A stretch of 64,000 bases of DNA. Source: an uncultured Massilia sp. (lineage in GTDB: Bacteria > Pseudomonadota > Gammaproteobacteria > Burkholderiales > Burkholderiaceae). A program made the translations under genes and the position numbers. The notes under the pieces are model-generated. The model did no database searches and had not been told where the DNA came from. It saw nothing but the letters and a program-made list of their open reading frames with translations. Location: contig CAMLMV010000021.1 of NCBI GenBank assembly GCA_946481275.1, positions 44,186-108,185 on the forward strand. Reading direction: 5' to 3'. This document shows, piece after piece, positions 1-8,387 of this stretch (position 1 is the first letter of the stretch; each line of letters opens with the position of its first letter).

Positions 1-489
1 CAGCATGGTGTCGGCGTCCGAGACTTCGAACGGATCGCCTTCCTTGTCCGGCTCGATGAAGACCTTGGCGATGATGCCGTCCTTGACGAGCATCGAATAA
101 CGCCACGACCGCTTGCCGAAGCCGAGGTCGCGCTTGTCGACGAGCAAGCCCATGCCTTCCGTGAAGTCGCCGTTGCCGTCGGGGATCATGGTGATGTTGC
201 CCGCTTCCTGCCCGGCCTGCCAGGACTGCATGACGAAGGCATCGTTGACGGACATGCAGACGATGTCGTCGACGCCGTTCTCGCGGAACGCGGGCGCCAG
301 TTCGTTATAACGCGGCAGGTGTGCCGAAGAACAGGTGGGCGTGAAGGCGCCCGGCAGGGCGAACACGACGACCGTCTTGCCCTTGAACAGTTCATCGGTC
401 GTGATATCGCGCCACTGGTCGTCGGGACGCGCCTTGAACGTCGCCTGGGGAACGGGTTGGCCTTCCAGCGATTCGGCACTCGGCAGCAT
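1..489 (-). CDS. Peroxiredoxin, Prx5-like (3' part outside window)
   Basis: This should be a thiol peroxidase that reduces hydroperoxides in the cytoplasm. The 163 visible codons contain the Prx5 signature [14 protein letters not shown] with the peroxidatic cysteine at about residue 53, then the downstream [13 protein letters not shown] and [10 protein letters not shown] stretches typical of this subfamily. The start is the ATG at 487-489, preceded on the minus strand by GGAGACTCC. The gene runs off the left edge, so a C-terminal glutaredoxin domain, present in some Prx5 proteins, can be neither confirmed nor excluded. A single gene with no close same-strand partner in view. Confidence 0.9.
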   Translation of the reverse strand, partial: MLPSAESLEGQPVPQATFKARPDDQWRDITTDELFKGKTVVVFALPGAFTPTCSSAHLPRYNELAPAFRENGVDDIVCMSVNDAFVMQSWQAGQEAGNITMIPDGNGDFTEGMGLLVDKRDLGFGKRSWRYSMLVKDGIIAKVFIEPDKEGDPFEVSDADTML

Positions 490-657
490 GGAGTCTCCTT
501 GATGGGGTAAGCGGTCGGGGTGCCGCACCCGGCATATGCGCACGCTTGTCGCCTTTTCAATTGGAATCCTGCAAAAAAACAGCGCCACCCGGCCTCGCGG
601 CGGGGTGGCGCAGCTGATGGCGGCCGCATCGCGCGACCGGCACCAACGCCAGCGCGC

Positions 658-1272
658 TCAGGCGCGCTCTTTGGCGACCTGGCTCGGAGCCGGGCCGAAC
701 AGTGCGGCGACGAGCGGATCGCGGGTCACCGGGCTGCGGTTGACGCGGATCGCGTAATGGGTGTCGTCGGCCAGGATGTGGAAGTGGCGGCCGGTGCCGG
801 CCATGCTCTGCTCGCGCAGGCCCGGACGCTCCTTGCGCGGGGCGGCGCCTTCGCGCTTGGGCTGGCAGATCGCGCCCAGGAAGGCCTTGACGCGATCCGG
901 ATCCGGCGAGATGCGGTACACGGCCTTGCCCAGGTAGGTGGCGGTGCCTTCGATATAGCGGGCCAGTTCGATGACGCCGGCTTCGCGCAGGTCGCGGATG
1001 TATTTGCGGGCGCCCGACGGCGAAAATTTGAGGAACCATGCGATTTCATCGGCCAGCATCTCGTGGGTCTGCAGCTCGCCGATGAGCTTTTGCATGTTTT
1101 CGATACGGCGCTGGGTAGCCGACGTCGACCGCACCCGCTCGATCGGCGCGAGCGAAATCGGAGCGCGCTCGGTCGGTTGCGGTGGGACGCGTTCGATCAG
1201 TGCAGAGTTGCTGGAAGTGTGCACCGCGTTGAGTTCGCCTTGTACCGCATTGTGGTGAGTCGCTGCATGCAT
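658..1272 (-). CDS. Winged-helix-type DNA-binding protein, function unknown
   Basis: 204 residues. The middle (about residues 55-120) looks like a helix-turn-helix or winged helix: RRIENMQKLIGEL, then DEIAWFLKFSPSGARKYIRDLREAGVIEL, then a short wing with RYIEG. The first 50 residues are low-complexity and the C-terminal half has the basic stretch PKREGAAPRKERPG. This layout suits a small transcriptional regulator, but I recognise no named family and no effector domain. The start ATG at 1270-1272 has GGAG about nine bases upstream. It stands alone between the peroxiredoxin gene and a 548-bp gene-free stretch. Confidence 0.6.
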   Translation of the reverse strand: MHAATHHNAVQGELNAVHTSSNSALIERVPPQPTERAPISLAPIERVRSTSATQRRIENMQKLIGELQTHEMLADEIAWFLKFSPSGARKYIRDLREAGVIELARYIEGTATYLGKAVYRISPDPDRVKAFLGAICQPKREGAAPRKERPGLREQSMAGTGRHFHILADDTHYAIRVNRSPVTRDPLVAALFGPAPSQVAKERA

Positions 1273-1820
1273 ATTGGTTTACTCCGTGAAAAGGACGATG
1301 TTCTGTATGGCCCGGACCGCCGTATTCGTGTATGACCACCTGACAACACGCCGGTTCCGCTTAACTGGATACAAGATTGCCTGCCTCACCACCCCCGGTC
1401 TGTGCGCCATCCAACATTTCTAAAAATTTCTGAAAAGTTATTCATCCCCAAAAGCAAGTGGAATTCGATTGCGTATTGACGCGAGACAAATTGGTGGGGC
1501 TCAACGGGAACCGGCTGCACGGCTTGCAATCGAAGCGGTATCGACCTGTTCGAGTTACATGACAATCTCGTAATGGAAGGCAGCGACAATGCAGGAAGGG
1601 CGACGTTACGCGCAGTAGGCAACCGTTACCCCGCAGTTCGTAACATCCTGAAACAAACAACACTCATGGTATGTATGACTACGTTGTAAAATCGCCACAA
1701 CAACCGGCTGTTAGGTGCGCTAGCGCACTGACCCGAAAAATGGCCGACTTGTAAGCTTGACATCAACATCACTGCAAGCCATGCGATGTCAAGTACCTTT
1801 ACAACTTATGGGAGTTACCT
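1273..1820. other. Long gene-free region before ompA
   Basis: About 550 bp hold no convincing reading frame. The short frames here lack ribosome sites and family resemblance. The only structured element I see is the 14-bp perfect palindrome GTGCGCTAGCGCAC at 1715-1728. The rest is relatively AT-rich and probably carries the promoters of the winged-helix gene (leftward) and of ompA (rightward). Confidence 0.5.
1714..1729 (+). promoter_or_regulatory. Putative operator, repeat site 1
   Basis: GGTGCG-CTAG-CGCACT, ending 91 bp before the ompA-family start codon. It shares 17 identical bases (GTGCGCTAGCGCACTGA) with the site at 15645-15660. It is one of seven related sites described in the findings. 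Confidence 0.55.
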
Positions 1821-2864
1821 GTGAATAATACGAAGAAGATCGCTCTGGCCGCCGCCATTCTGTGCTCCGCCGGAACGGCCCTGGCTCAGGACACCGAGGT
1901 CATCAATCCGTCGTGGTACATCGCCCCGACGGTGGTCGGCATCAAGCCCGACCATGATTTCCTGACCTCGAAGAAGGACTGGGGCGGCGGGTTGAAGTTC
2001 GGTAAGGCCGTGCATCCGCTGTGGGATATCCAGATTGGCGCCACCCAGGCGCGCGTCGACGACAACGGTTTCAACTACCGCCAGACCCTGGTCGGCGTCG
2101 ATGCCCTGCTGATGCTGTCGCGTAAAACCTTCCGTCCGTACCTGCTGATCGGTGTCGGCGGCGAACGCGACCACGAGAGCAATCCGATCCGTAACGTGTC
2201 CGGCTGGTCGCCGTACTACCAGGCCGGCGTCGGCTTCCAGGTCAGCATGAACGAGCAGTGGTCCCTGCAGGCCGACGTGCGCGACGTGCGTGCCCACCTG
2301 CGTGACGACGACAAGTTCGGCTTCTCGCGCGCCAACACCAAGTACGCGACGTTCAGCCTGAACTACGCTTTCAACCCGCCGCCGCGCCCGGCACCGGCCC
2401 CGGCCCCGGCACCTGCCCCGGCTCCGGTCGTCGAGGCGCCGGCACCGGCACCGGCCGCTCCGCCGCCGCCGCCGGCCCGCTTCGAGAAGGTGACCCTGTC
2501 GGCCAGCGAACTGTTCGCCTTCGACAGCGCCACCCTCTCGTCGCCGCAGCCGAAGCTGGATGACATCGCCGCCGCACTGCAGGCCGACCCGTCGATCACC
2601 GACGTGGACATCAACGGCTACACCGACCGCCTGGGCTCGACCAAGTACAACCAGAAGCTGTCGGAGCGCCGCGCCAACGCCGTGCGCGATTACCTGATCG
2701 CCAAGGGCGTCGATGCCAACCGCCTGAAGGCCTACGGCAAGGGCGAGCAGAACCCGGTCGTGACCGATTGCAACCAGAAGAAGCGCAAGGAGCTGATCGA
2801 GTGCCTGGCACCGAACCGCCGCGTGGAAGTGGAGCCGATCACCATCGAACGCCGCGTGCAATAA
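1821..2864 (+). CDS. OmpA-family outer membrane protein
   Basis: 347 residues. It should anchor the outer membrane to peptidoglycan. A signal peptide (about residues 1-22, ending ALAQ) is followed by an eight-strand-type beta-barrel region to about residue 185. A proline/alanine-rich hinge follows (about 188-220). The OmpA C-terminal peptidoglycan-binding domain contains FDSATL, INGYTDRLGSTKYNQKLSERRANAV and NRRVEVE. The start is GTG at 1821, six bases after GGGAG. A hairpin terminator follows at 2915. The palindromic operator at 1714 suggests co-regulation with the envelope genes that follow. Confidence 0.93.
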   Translation: MNNTKKIALAAAILCSAGTALAQDTEVINPSWYIAPTVVGIKPDHDFLTSKKDWGGGLKFGKAVHPLWDIQIGATQARVDDNGFNYRQTLVGVDALLMLSRKTFRPYLLIGVGGERDHESNPIRNVSGWSPYYQAGVGFQVSMNEQWSLQADVRDVRAHLRDDDKFGFSRANTKYATFSLNYAFNPPPRPAPAPAPAPAPAPVVEAPAPAPAAPPPPPARFEKVTLSASELFAFDSATLSSPQPKLDDIAAALQADPSITDVDINGYTDRLGSTKYNQKLSERRANAVRDYLIAKGVDANRLKAYGKGEQNPVVTDCNQKKRKELIECLAPNRRVEVEPITIERRVQ

Positions 2865-2914
2865 CGCGACAACGCGGGGCCCCGCCCCCGCCTACCGCTG
2901 GGCGTAGGCCCCTT

Positions 2915-2942
2915 GAACGCGCCTTCGGGCGCGTTCGTCTTT
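2915..2942 (+). terminator. Rho-independent terminator after the ompA-family gene
   Basis: A nine-base stem, GAACGCGCC/GGCGCGTTC, closed by a TTCG tetraloop and followed by a T-rich run. Confidence 0.75.
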
Positions 2943-2956
2943 CTGGAGGTAACCCG

Positions 2957-3877
2957 ATGGCAGTACAAAACTGGATCCCCTTTTCCCGCCAGGTCGTCCA
3001 CGTGATGCGCTGCGCCGTGACCGAATGGCTGAGCCACCGGGCATCGAGCAAAGGCGCAGCCCTTGCGTTCTACACATTGTTCTCGCTGGCGCCGATTCTC
3101 GTGCTCGTCATCGCGATCGCCGGCTTCTTCTACGGCACCGACGCGGCCCAGGGCCAGTTGCTGGACGAGCTGCGCGGTCTCGTCGGCACACAGGGCGCGG
3201 AAACCATCCAGGCGATCCTGGCCGGCGCGCGCAACAAGGAAAGCGGCAAGCTGGCGACGATCATCGCGACGGTCCTGCTGCTGGTCGGTGCGACGAGTGC
3301 GTTTGCCGAACTCAAGGACAGCCTGGATGAAATCTGGGACGTCCCGCCGCCGAAGGACGCCACCTGGTGGGACACCGTGCGCACGCGGCTGCTGTCGTTC
3401 GGCCTGATCCTGACCCTTGGCCTGCTGCTGATGTTCACGCTCGTCGTGTCCGCTGCCTTGTCCGTGCTGGAAAAATACCTGGGCGGCATGTGGCATTCCG
3501 CGACGATCATCCTGGGCTGGGTGGCCTGGGCCGTCAGCTTCCTCGTCATCGCCGTGATGTTCGGCGCCATCTACAAGCTGCTGCCGCGCGTAAGACTGTC
3601 ATGGCACGACGTGACCATCGGCGCCCTCGGCACCGCCATCATGTTCACGGTCGGGAAGTTCGTGATCGGGCTGTACATCGGCAACAGCGGCACGACGAGC
3701 AGCTTCGGCGCGGCCGGTTCGCTGATCGCGCTGCTGCTATGGGTCTATTACTCGGCACAGATCTTTTTCCTGGGTGCGGAATTCGCCCGCCAGTACGCGC
3801 TGCAGATGGGCAGCCTGAAGGACAAGCACGTCCCCGGTGCGCCGCCGCCGGAAGCGCGTCCGTCGCCCGTGCACTGA
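2957..3877 (+). CDS. YihY/UPF0761 family membrane protein
   Basis: 306 residues with about six hydrophobic membrane segments. Family landmarks are KGAALAFYTLFSLAPILVLVIA near the N-terminus, then ELKDSLDEIWDVP and a late SFGAAGSLIALLLWVYYSAQIFFLGAEF. The family was once called ribonuclease BN or BrkB, but its biochemical role is not settled, so I assign none. The start ATG follows GGAGGT by six bases. The gene is convergent with the AI-2E transporter gene, 37 bp away. Confidence 0.92.
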   Translation: MAVQNWIPFSRQVVHVMRCAVTEWLSHRASSKGAALAFYTLFSLAPILVLVIAIAGFFYGTDAAQGQLLDELRGLVGTQGAETIQAILAGARNKESGKLATIIATVLLLVGATSAFAELKDSLDEIWDVPPPKDATWWDTVRTRLLSFGLILTLGLLLMFTLVVSAALSVLEKYLGGMWHSATIILGWVAWAVSFLVIAVMFGAIYKLLPRVRLSWHDVTIGALGTAIMFTVGKFVIGLYIGNSGTTSSFGAAGSLIALLLWVYYSAQIFFLGAEFARQYALQMGSLKDKHVPGAPPPEARPSPVH

Positions 3878-3914
3878 ACCGCCACGGCGCCGTTGCCCTT
3901 ACGGGACGGTGTCG

Positions 3915-5192
3915 TCATTCGCCGAGCAGTTCGGCGATGACTTCCATCCCTTCCACGCGCTCGGCCACGACCTTGATCACGACGACGACGGGCACGCCGA
4001 GCAGCAATCCCCACATCCCCCACAGCCAGCCCCAGAACAGCAGGCTGACGAACACGGCGGCCGGGTTCATCTTGGCGATCTTGCCGGTCATCCAGGTCGT
4101 GACGACCATGCCGACGAGCGTCGCGATCGCCAGCGACGCGCCCGCCACGAGGATCACCATCTGCAGCGACTCGAACTGCAGGAAGGCGACAAGGCCCGTG
4201 GCCGACGTGATCAGCAGCGGACCGAAGTAAGGCATGATGTGCGCCACACCCGCGAAGATCGCCCACGCGCCCGCGTTCTCCAGGCCGATGAGGCGGAGCG
4301 CCACCCACATCAGCAGCGCCAGCAGCACGTTCGTGACGAGCAGCATGAACATGTAGTTCTGGATGGACGTGTTGATGTCCTCGAGGATGTGGACCGTCAC
4401 TTTTTTCTGCGTCAGCGACGGCCCTGTCAGCTTGACGAGCTTGCGCTTGAACGTGTCCCCGGCCAGCAGCAGGAAGAACACGAGGAACACGACCATCGTC
4501 GCTTGCGAAATGAAACTGGCCAGGCCGACGGAACCGGCCAACAGCCAGTCCATGATGCGGAAATTGCTGGCGCCTGGCGTCTGTGCGGCGGCCGGTGCCG
4601 CCGCGCGCCGCGGTGGCGTGGCCCGTTTCGCGCCCGCCGCGTTGGCGGCGGCCTGTTCGAGTTCGGCCGCGGCCGCTTGCACCTGCTGGATCGTCGACGG
4701 CCCGTCCGACCCATCCGTGAGGATGCGCGTGACCTTGTGCGTCAGGGTCGGGAGTTCGTCGACGATGTTGAGGAACTCGCCCTGCACCCGGTGCATGGTG
4801 AGCGCCATGCCGACGAGGATCAGGCCGGTGACGACCGTGGCGCCGATCGCGCGCCTGATGTGCCAGCGCTCGAGCCAGCGCACGACGGGACTCAGGGTGT
4901 AGGCGATGAAGATGCCGAGCAGGAGCGGCACGAAGAAATTCTTGGCCCACTGCAGGCCGAAGACGAACGCGACGGTGGCGATGACGCCGAGCGTGAGACC
5001 GCGCGCATTCACGTGGACAGGCAGGCGCAGGTTGCCGTGGGCGGCACCGAGCTCCTCGCCCGTCGGCGCCCCGTCCGTGTTGACGAGGCCGGCTTCACGC
5101 GCCGCCTGTTCCACGTCCGCGGGGACCGCGGCAACCGGCGTGATGGGGTTGGATGCCTCGGGCGTTGCGGGGCCGGATTGGGCGAGCTGCAT
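3915..5192 (-). CDS. AI-2E family transporter (PerM-like)
   Basis: 425 residues. It is an inner-membrane protein of the AI-2E/PerM exporter family, whose substrates differ between members. After a soluble N-terminal stretch of about 65 residues come hydrophobic segments such as FFVPLLLGIFIAYTLSPVV, then a soluble middle region. An alanine-rich insertion (AKRATPPRRAAAPAAAQ) sits inside that loop. The conserved half follows, with MPYFGPLLI and a final GLLLGVPVVVVIKVV. The start is the ATG at 5190-5192. Downstream on its strand lies the convergent YihY gene. Confidence 0.88.
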   Translation of the reverse strand: MQLAQSGPATPEASNPITPVAAVPADVEQAAREAGLVNTDGAPTGEELGAAHGNLRLPVHVNARGLTLGVIATVAFVFGLQWAKNFFVPLLLGIFIAYTLSPVVRWLERWHIRRAIGATVVTGLILVGMALTMHRVQGEFLNIVDELPTLTHKVTRILTDGSDGPSTIQQVQAAAAELEQAAANAAGAKRATPPRRAAAPAAAQTPGASNFRIMDWLLAGSVGLASFISQATMVVFLVFFLLLAGDTFKRKLVKLTGPSLTQKKVTVHILEDINTSIQNYMFMLLVTNVLLALLMWVALRLIGLENAGAWAIFAGVAHIMPYFGPLLITSATGLVAFLQFESLQMVILVAGASLAIATLVGMVVTTWMTGKIAKMNPAAVFVSLLFWGWLWGMWGLLLGVPVVVVIKVVAERVEGMEVIAELLGE

Positions 5193-5224
5193 GGTACCTG
5201 CCTGAAAAAAAACAGCCGGTCCCG

Positions 5225-5260
5225 GGCATCCGCCGGCAGTCTCCTGCCAGGGCGGATGCC
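5225..5260. other. Intergenic hairpin between the BON gene and the AI-2E gene
   Basis: GGCATCCGCC and GGCGGATGCC pair over ten bases, with an inner GGCAG/CTGCC stem. On the minus strand a run of eight T lies about 12 bases beyond it. The distance is too great for a clear intrinsic terminator. Confidence 0.4.
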
Positions 5261-5320
5261 GCGTGGCGCGGCAATCGAAACGACTGTCGGGCCGGCCCGC
5301 GCACGAGCCGCCCGGTCAGC

Positions 5321-5635
5321 TTATTTTACGCGGATGTCGTTCTTGACCGACGATACACCTTTCACGCCGCGTGCGACGTCAGCGGCCTTCTGTGCATCCT
5401 GCGGCTGGGCCACGAAGCCCGACAGCTGCACGTCGCCCTTGTAGGTCTCGACGTTGATCTCGGTGGCCTTCAGGGTCGGCTCGTTGAAGATCGCGGCTTT
5501 CACTTTTGCCGTGATGGCGGCATCGTCGATGTACTCGCCGGTGCTTTCCTTGGTCGGGCTCGACGAGCAGCCGACGATGGTGAAGGCAACGGTGGCGGTG
5601 AAGATGGCGGTGGCGATGCGTTTGGTGACGTTCAT
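5321..5635 (-). CDS. BON-domain lipoprotein
   Basis: 104 residues. A lipoprotein signal ends in FTIVGC (Cys about 22), so it should be attached to an envelope membrane facing the periplasm. One BON domain follows: DDAAITAKVKAAIFNEP, then VETYKGDVQLSGFV, then a final GVKGVSSVKNDIRVK. BON domains are thought to bind phospholipid and are common in osmotic-stress proteins such as OsmY. The start at 5635 is chosen because AGGAG lies seven bases upstream. It lies 66 bp after the Cys-repeat gene on the same strand and is probably co-transcribed. The BON protein at 13084 is a relative. Confidence 0.9.
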   Translation of the reverse strand: MNVTKRIATAIFTATVAFTIVGCSSSPTKESTGEYIDDAAITAKVKAAIFNEPTLKATEINVETYKGDVQLSGFVAQPQDAQKAADVARGVKGVSSVKNDIRVK

Positions 5636-5701
5636 GGTGAACTCCTCGTTAGTGGTGGTACTGGTTGTGCTCTTCATGAGCGGGGTGCGGTTGCTAACCG
5701 C

Positions 5702-6250
5702 TTATTTGCCGAACTCGGCCTTCGCAGCCGAGACGCATTGATCCTTCGCGGCGCCGGCGAACGCATCGCATTTCTCCATGGCGACGCGGTACGCGGCGGA
5801 CAGCTTGTCTTCGCGCGCTTCGTTGCGCGCTTCGATCGTTTTCTGGTCGGCCTTCGCGTCGGCCTGCGCGGCGACGAGGCGGGCCTTGGCCTGTTCCTGG
5901 CACACGTCCTTGTCGTTGCCCGTGAGCCCGGCGCAGCGTGCCTTGTCGAGGTCGTAGTTGGCGGAGGCGATGCGCATCCGTGCCCGCGTATAGGCCTTCA
6001 GCGTGTCTTCGTATTTCGCCCGTGCTTCTTCGTCGGCGTGGACGCGCGCGGCTTTCGCTTCCAGCACGCAGACGTCCTTCGGATTGCCCGTGATGGCATC
6101 GCAGCGGGCGCGCGCATTCTTGTACTCGGCCGCGGCCGCGTCGCGCGCCTGCTGATAGGCCAGCTTCGCTTCCGGCGTCGCCGCGCGAACATGGCCTGCG
6201 GCCCACAACAGGGCAGCAGCCAGCAGCAGGATCATGTGTGGTGTGCGCAT
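5702..6250 (-). CDS. Secreted protein with three C-x10-C repeats
   Basis: 182 residues with a signal peptide (about residues 1-23, ending VRA). The mature part is a predicted charged alpha-helix or coiled coil. It carries three copies of a module RC-x3-(T/A)G-x2-KD-x-C, with cysteine pairs at 50/61, 106/117 and 161/172, about 55 residues apart. Each pair is placed to form a local periplasmic disulfide. I do not recognise a named family. The start ATG has GGAGAACAG in front. It is probably the first gene of a two-gene unit with the BON lipoprotein and is divergent from the glycine-zipper gene, sharing the operator at 6382. Confidence 0.75.
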   Translation of the reverse strand: MRTPHMILLLAAALLWAAGHVRAATPEAKLAYQQARDAAAAEYKNARARCDAITGNPKDVCVLEAKAARVHADEEARAKYEDTLKAYTRARMRIASANYDLDKARCAGLTGNDKDVCQEQAKARLVAAQADAKADQKTIEARNEAREDKLSAAYRVAMEKCDAFAGAAKDQCVSAAKAEFGK

Positions 6251-6381
6251 TCCTGTTCTCCTTTTGACACTCTTTTTTTCAACCGATGTTGACGTTTTAC
6301 TCTGCCGTAAGGACGATTTCTGTTCGCTGACGAACACACGAAAAAAGATGATGAAAAAGCATCGGATGAGCACCCGGGAGG

Positions 6382-6397
6382 TGTGCGTCATCGCACA
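6382..6397 (+). promoter_or_regulatory. Putative operator, repeat site 2
   Basis: TGTGCG-TCAT-CGCACA has two perfect six-base arms, the best symmetric copy in the window. It lies in the divergent region between the Cys-repeat gene (start 6250) and the glycine-zipper gene (start 6455), ending 57 bp before the latter. Confidence 0.6.
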
Positions 6398-6454
6398 GAC
6401 CCCATACGCATGACTGCGTAATCTGGTCCTACATCTTTGCCAGGAGAACAAGTC

Positions 6455-6919
6455 ATGAAAGCTACTCGTACCCTTGCCGCCCTCGTCGCGGCCTGTGCGC
6501 TCCTCGGTGGCTGCGCCAGCCAGTCGTCCCAGCCCTACTACGCCAACGATGGCTACCGTAGCGGCTACGACAACACGGCTTCGACGGGCTACGGCACGAT
6601 CGAATCGATCCAGGTGACCAGCGGCGAAGGCCGCACGAGCGGTGCCGGCGCAATCGTCGGCGGCCTCGTCGGTGCGCTGGCCGGCAATCAGGTCGGCAGC
6701 GGCGGCGGCCGTACGGCGGCGACCGTCGCCGGCGGCGTGGCGGGCGCAGCGATCGGTAACCGTGTGGAAGCGAACCGCGAGGGAGCAGGACAACAGCAGT
6801 ACGCAGTCAATGTCCGCCTCGACAATGGCGAATACCGCACCATCGTCCAGGACAATGTGTACGACCTGCGCGTGGGCAACCGAGTGCGCATCGTCGACGG
6901 CCGCGTCTACCGTTATTGA
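6455..6919 (+). CDS. Glycine-zipper 2TM-domain lipoprotein
   Basis: 154 residues. The lipoprotein signal ends LLGGC (Cys about 19), followed by a Tyr/Ser-rich stretch. A glycine-zipper membrane motif follows, with repeated GG/AG spacing from about residue 68 to 108 (AIVGGLVGALAGNQVG, then TVAGGVAGAAIGN). The C-terminus is a small VRLDNGEYRT...RVRIVDGRVYR domain. This resembles SlyB/Pcp-like envelope proteins. It is a paralogue of the protein at 14689, which shares the zipper and the VRLD-GxxRT tail. The start has CAGGAG upstream, and a strong terminator follows. Confidence 0.88.
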   Translation: MKATRTLAALVAACALLGGCASQSSQPYYANDGYRSGYDNTASTGYGTIESIQVTSGEGRTSGAGAIVGGLVGALAGNQVGSGGGRTAATVAGGVAGAAIGNRVEANREGAGQQQYAVNVRLDNGEYRTIVQDNVYDLRVGNRVRIVDGRVYRY

Positions 6920-6942
6920 CCGGCGCGCCGCGTGCACACTTG

Positions 6943-6965
6943 AAGCCGGCTCTGCCGGCTTTTTT
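6943..6965 (+). terminator. Rho-independent terminator
   Basis: AAGCCGGC-TCT-GCCGGCTT followed by a T run. It ends the glycine-zipper gene. Confidence 0.85.
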
Positions 6966-7053
6966 GTTCATGGCTGTACCTGTGCTCATCATGTGAACCG
7001 AAACGCGTTGGACAGGTCTCATGCATCGTCGAGTCAACTCATGAGGTGGGACG

Positions 7054-7494
7054 ATGCGCAGCCTGACGTTCGATGAATTGTTCGCTCTGCTGTCGGCAGA
7101 GCAGCTGTCCATGGACGACGCAACGCGATTGCGGCAATGGATCGCGAGCATTGCGGATGCGGATGAGTGCATTGCGTTCATTGAGGCGGCGGCGGCAGGA
7201 CGGCCGTGCCCCCACTGCGGTTGCGCGATGAAACATCGCTGCGGACAGGCGAGCGGGCTGCAGCGCTTTCGCTGTGTCGACTGCGGCCGCACCCATAATG
7301 CGTTGACCGGAACGCCACTGGCACGGCTTCGCAAGAAGGCGCTCTGGCTGCCATACCTGCAAACCGGGCTCGAGTCATCCACGATCCGCGGCGCCGCGCA
7401 GTTGGTTGGCGTGCATCTCACGACCAGTTTCAGGTGGCGCCACCGCTTCGTGCCCAGGGCCACGTGCAAGCCGTCGACAGCACAAACCGACTGA
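7054..7494 (+). pseudogene. IS1595-type transposase, N-terminal remnant
   Basis: 146 codons that match the N-terminal half of IS1595-family transposases. There is a zinc ribbon (CPHCGC...CVDCGRTHNALTGTPL), then WLPYLQ and a helix-turn-helix region TIRGAAQLVGVHLTTSFRWRHRF. The usual DDE catalytic domain, which starts soon after RHRF with an EAD motif, is missing. The frame instead runs into unrelated codons and stops, and a degraded continuation may be present in another frame. I see no terminal inverted repeats. A dead fragment rather than an active element. Confidence 0.75.
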
Positions 7495-7506
7495 CTCGGC
7501 CCCACC

Positions 7507-7542
7507 AAAAAAGACGGCGTCCAATCGAAGATTGCGACGCCG
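7507..7542 (-). terminator. Minus-strand terminator of the 10712-7602 gene string
   Basis: On the minus strand CGGCGTC and GACGCCG pair, with an inner CAATC/GATTG stem, followed by GTC and six T. It lies 60 bp beyond the stop of the last gene of the string. Confidence 0.7.
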
Positions 7543-7601
7543 CTCAAGCCCCACCATATTCATGAAGGCGCGATCCGGTGGAGAATCGCGCCGCGTTGTC
7601 C

Positions 7602-7967
7602 TTAGTATGCCACTTGCTGCGCGCGTTTGCGCTGCAAGTACCAACCGAGCGCGCCCAGGACGGCGGCGATGCCCAGTGCCGGCTTGCCGAGGTTGCGCTT
7701 GCGAATGAAGCCCAGCACGGTCAGCGCATACGGGGCAAGTACCGAAATGCTCGTGCCGGTCGGCTTGAGCAGTGCATCGGCGCGGGTACGCAGCACCCAG
7801 GTCGCGTGGTCGAGCGCCGAGTGAAAGATCACTTCGGGACGCGCCGCGTGCTTGATCTGGGCGCGCGCGTGGGCGACGCCGCTGCGGTAGAACTCACCGT
7901 CGCGCAACAGTGCCCGCTTGCGCTCTTCGTGGGAGCCATGCGTGTGATGGCCAATCGTTTTTTCCAT
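7602..7967 (-). CDS. Small membrane protein of the DUF883/holin operon
   Basis: 121 residues. The N-terminus is charged and histidine-rich (MEKTIGHHTHGSHEERKR). A soluble stretch follows, then a hydrophobic region near residues 75-110 (SVLAPYALTVLGFI, then ALGIAAVLGALGWYL) ending in basic RKRAQQ. The position after a DUF883 and a holin-like gene matches the place of yqjK in the enterobacterial yqjD-yqjE-yqjK set, but sequence similarity is not evident to me. It is the last gene of the string, 15 bp after the holin-like gene. Confidence 0.65.
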   Translation of the reverse strand: MEKTIGHHTHGSHEERKRALLRDGEFYRSGVAHARAQIKHAARPEVIFHSALDHATWVLRTRADALLKPTGTSISVLAPYALTVLGFIRKRNLGKPALGIAAVLGALGWYLQRKRAQQVAY

Positions 7968-7982
7968 AGCTCGTTCCTCCGG

Positions 7983-8369
7983 TTACATCAGCATGTCGCG
8001 GTCGTTGCGCAATTCCTTCATGGTCTCGGGGAACGCCAGCTTGCCCTGCTTGAGCAGCGACAGTCCCTTCATCACGAGGATCAGGGTGATGACGGCGAAC
8101 ACGACGAACATGACGAGCAGGATCTTCCAGCCCATTTCATCCCAGGCCAGGGCCACGATCGTGGCCGTGCCGTAAGCCAGCGCGAACCACGTGGCCAGGG
8201 CGGCCAACGCAAAGATGACCACCAGTTCGATCACGTGGTTGCGGACTTCCGCCAGCTCGAGCGCGGCAAGTTCCACGCGCGACACCACGAGCCCGAACAG
8301 GTTCTTGGCCAGGCCCGTGATCCCACCCATGAGGCCGGGGCTATGCACGACGGTTTCATTGTTATCCAT
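7983..8369 (-). CDS. YqjE-like phage-holin-family membrane protein
   Basis: 128 residues with two strong transmembrane segments (VIELVVIFALAALATWFALAYG and ILLVMFVVFAVITLILVM). The first is preceded by an amphipathic helix SRVELAALELAEVRNH, the usual form of the Holin-X/YqjE family. In enterobacteria the yqjE product works with the DUF883 protein YqjD at the inner membrane in stationary phase. That role is inferred here from gene order. It is 18 bp downstream of the DUF883 gene. Confidence 0.85.
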   Translation of the reverse strand: MDNNETVVHSPGLMGGITGLAKNLFGLVVSRVELAALELAEVRNHVIELVVIFALAALATWFALAYGTATIVALAWDEMGWKILLVMFVVFAVITLILVMKGLSLLKQGKLAFPETMKELRNDRDMLM

Positions 8370-8387
8370 GGCTGCCCCCGACCGGAA

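Noticed and set aside
1386..1663. Short minus-strand frames in the region before ompA
   Set aside because: No ribosome sites or recognisable motifs; the base composition is that of a regulatory region.
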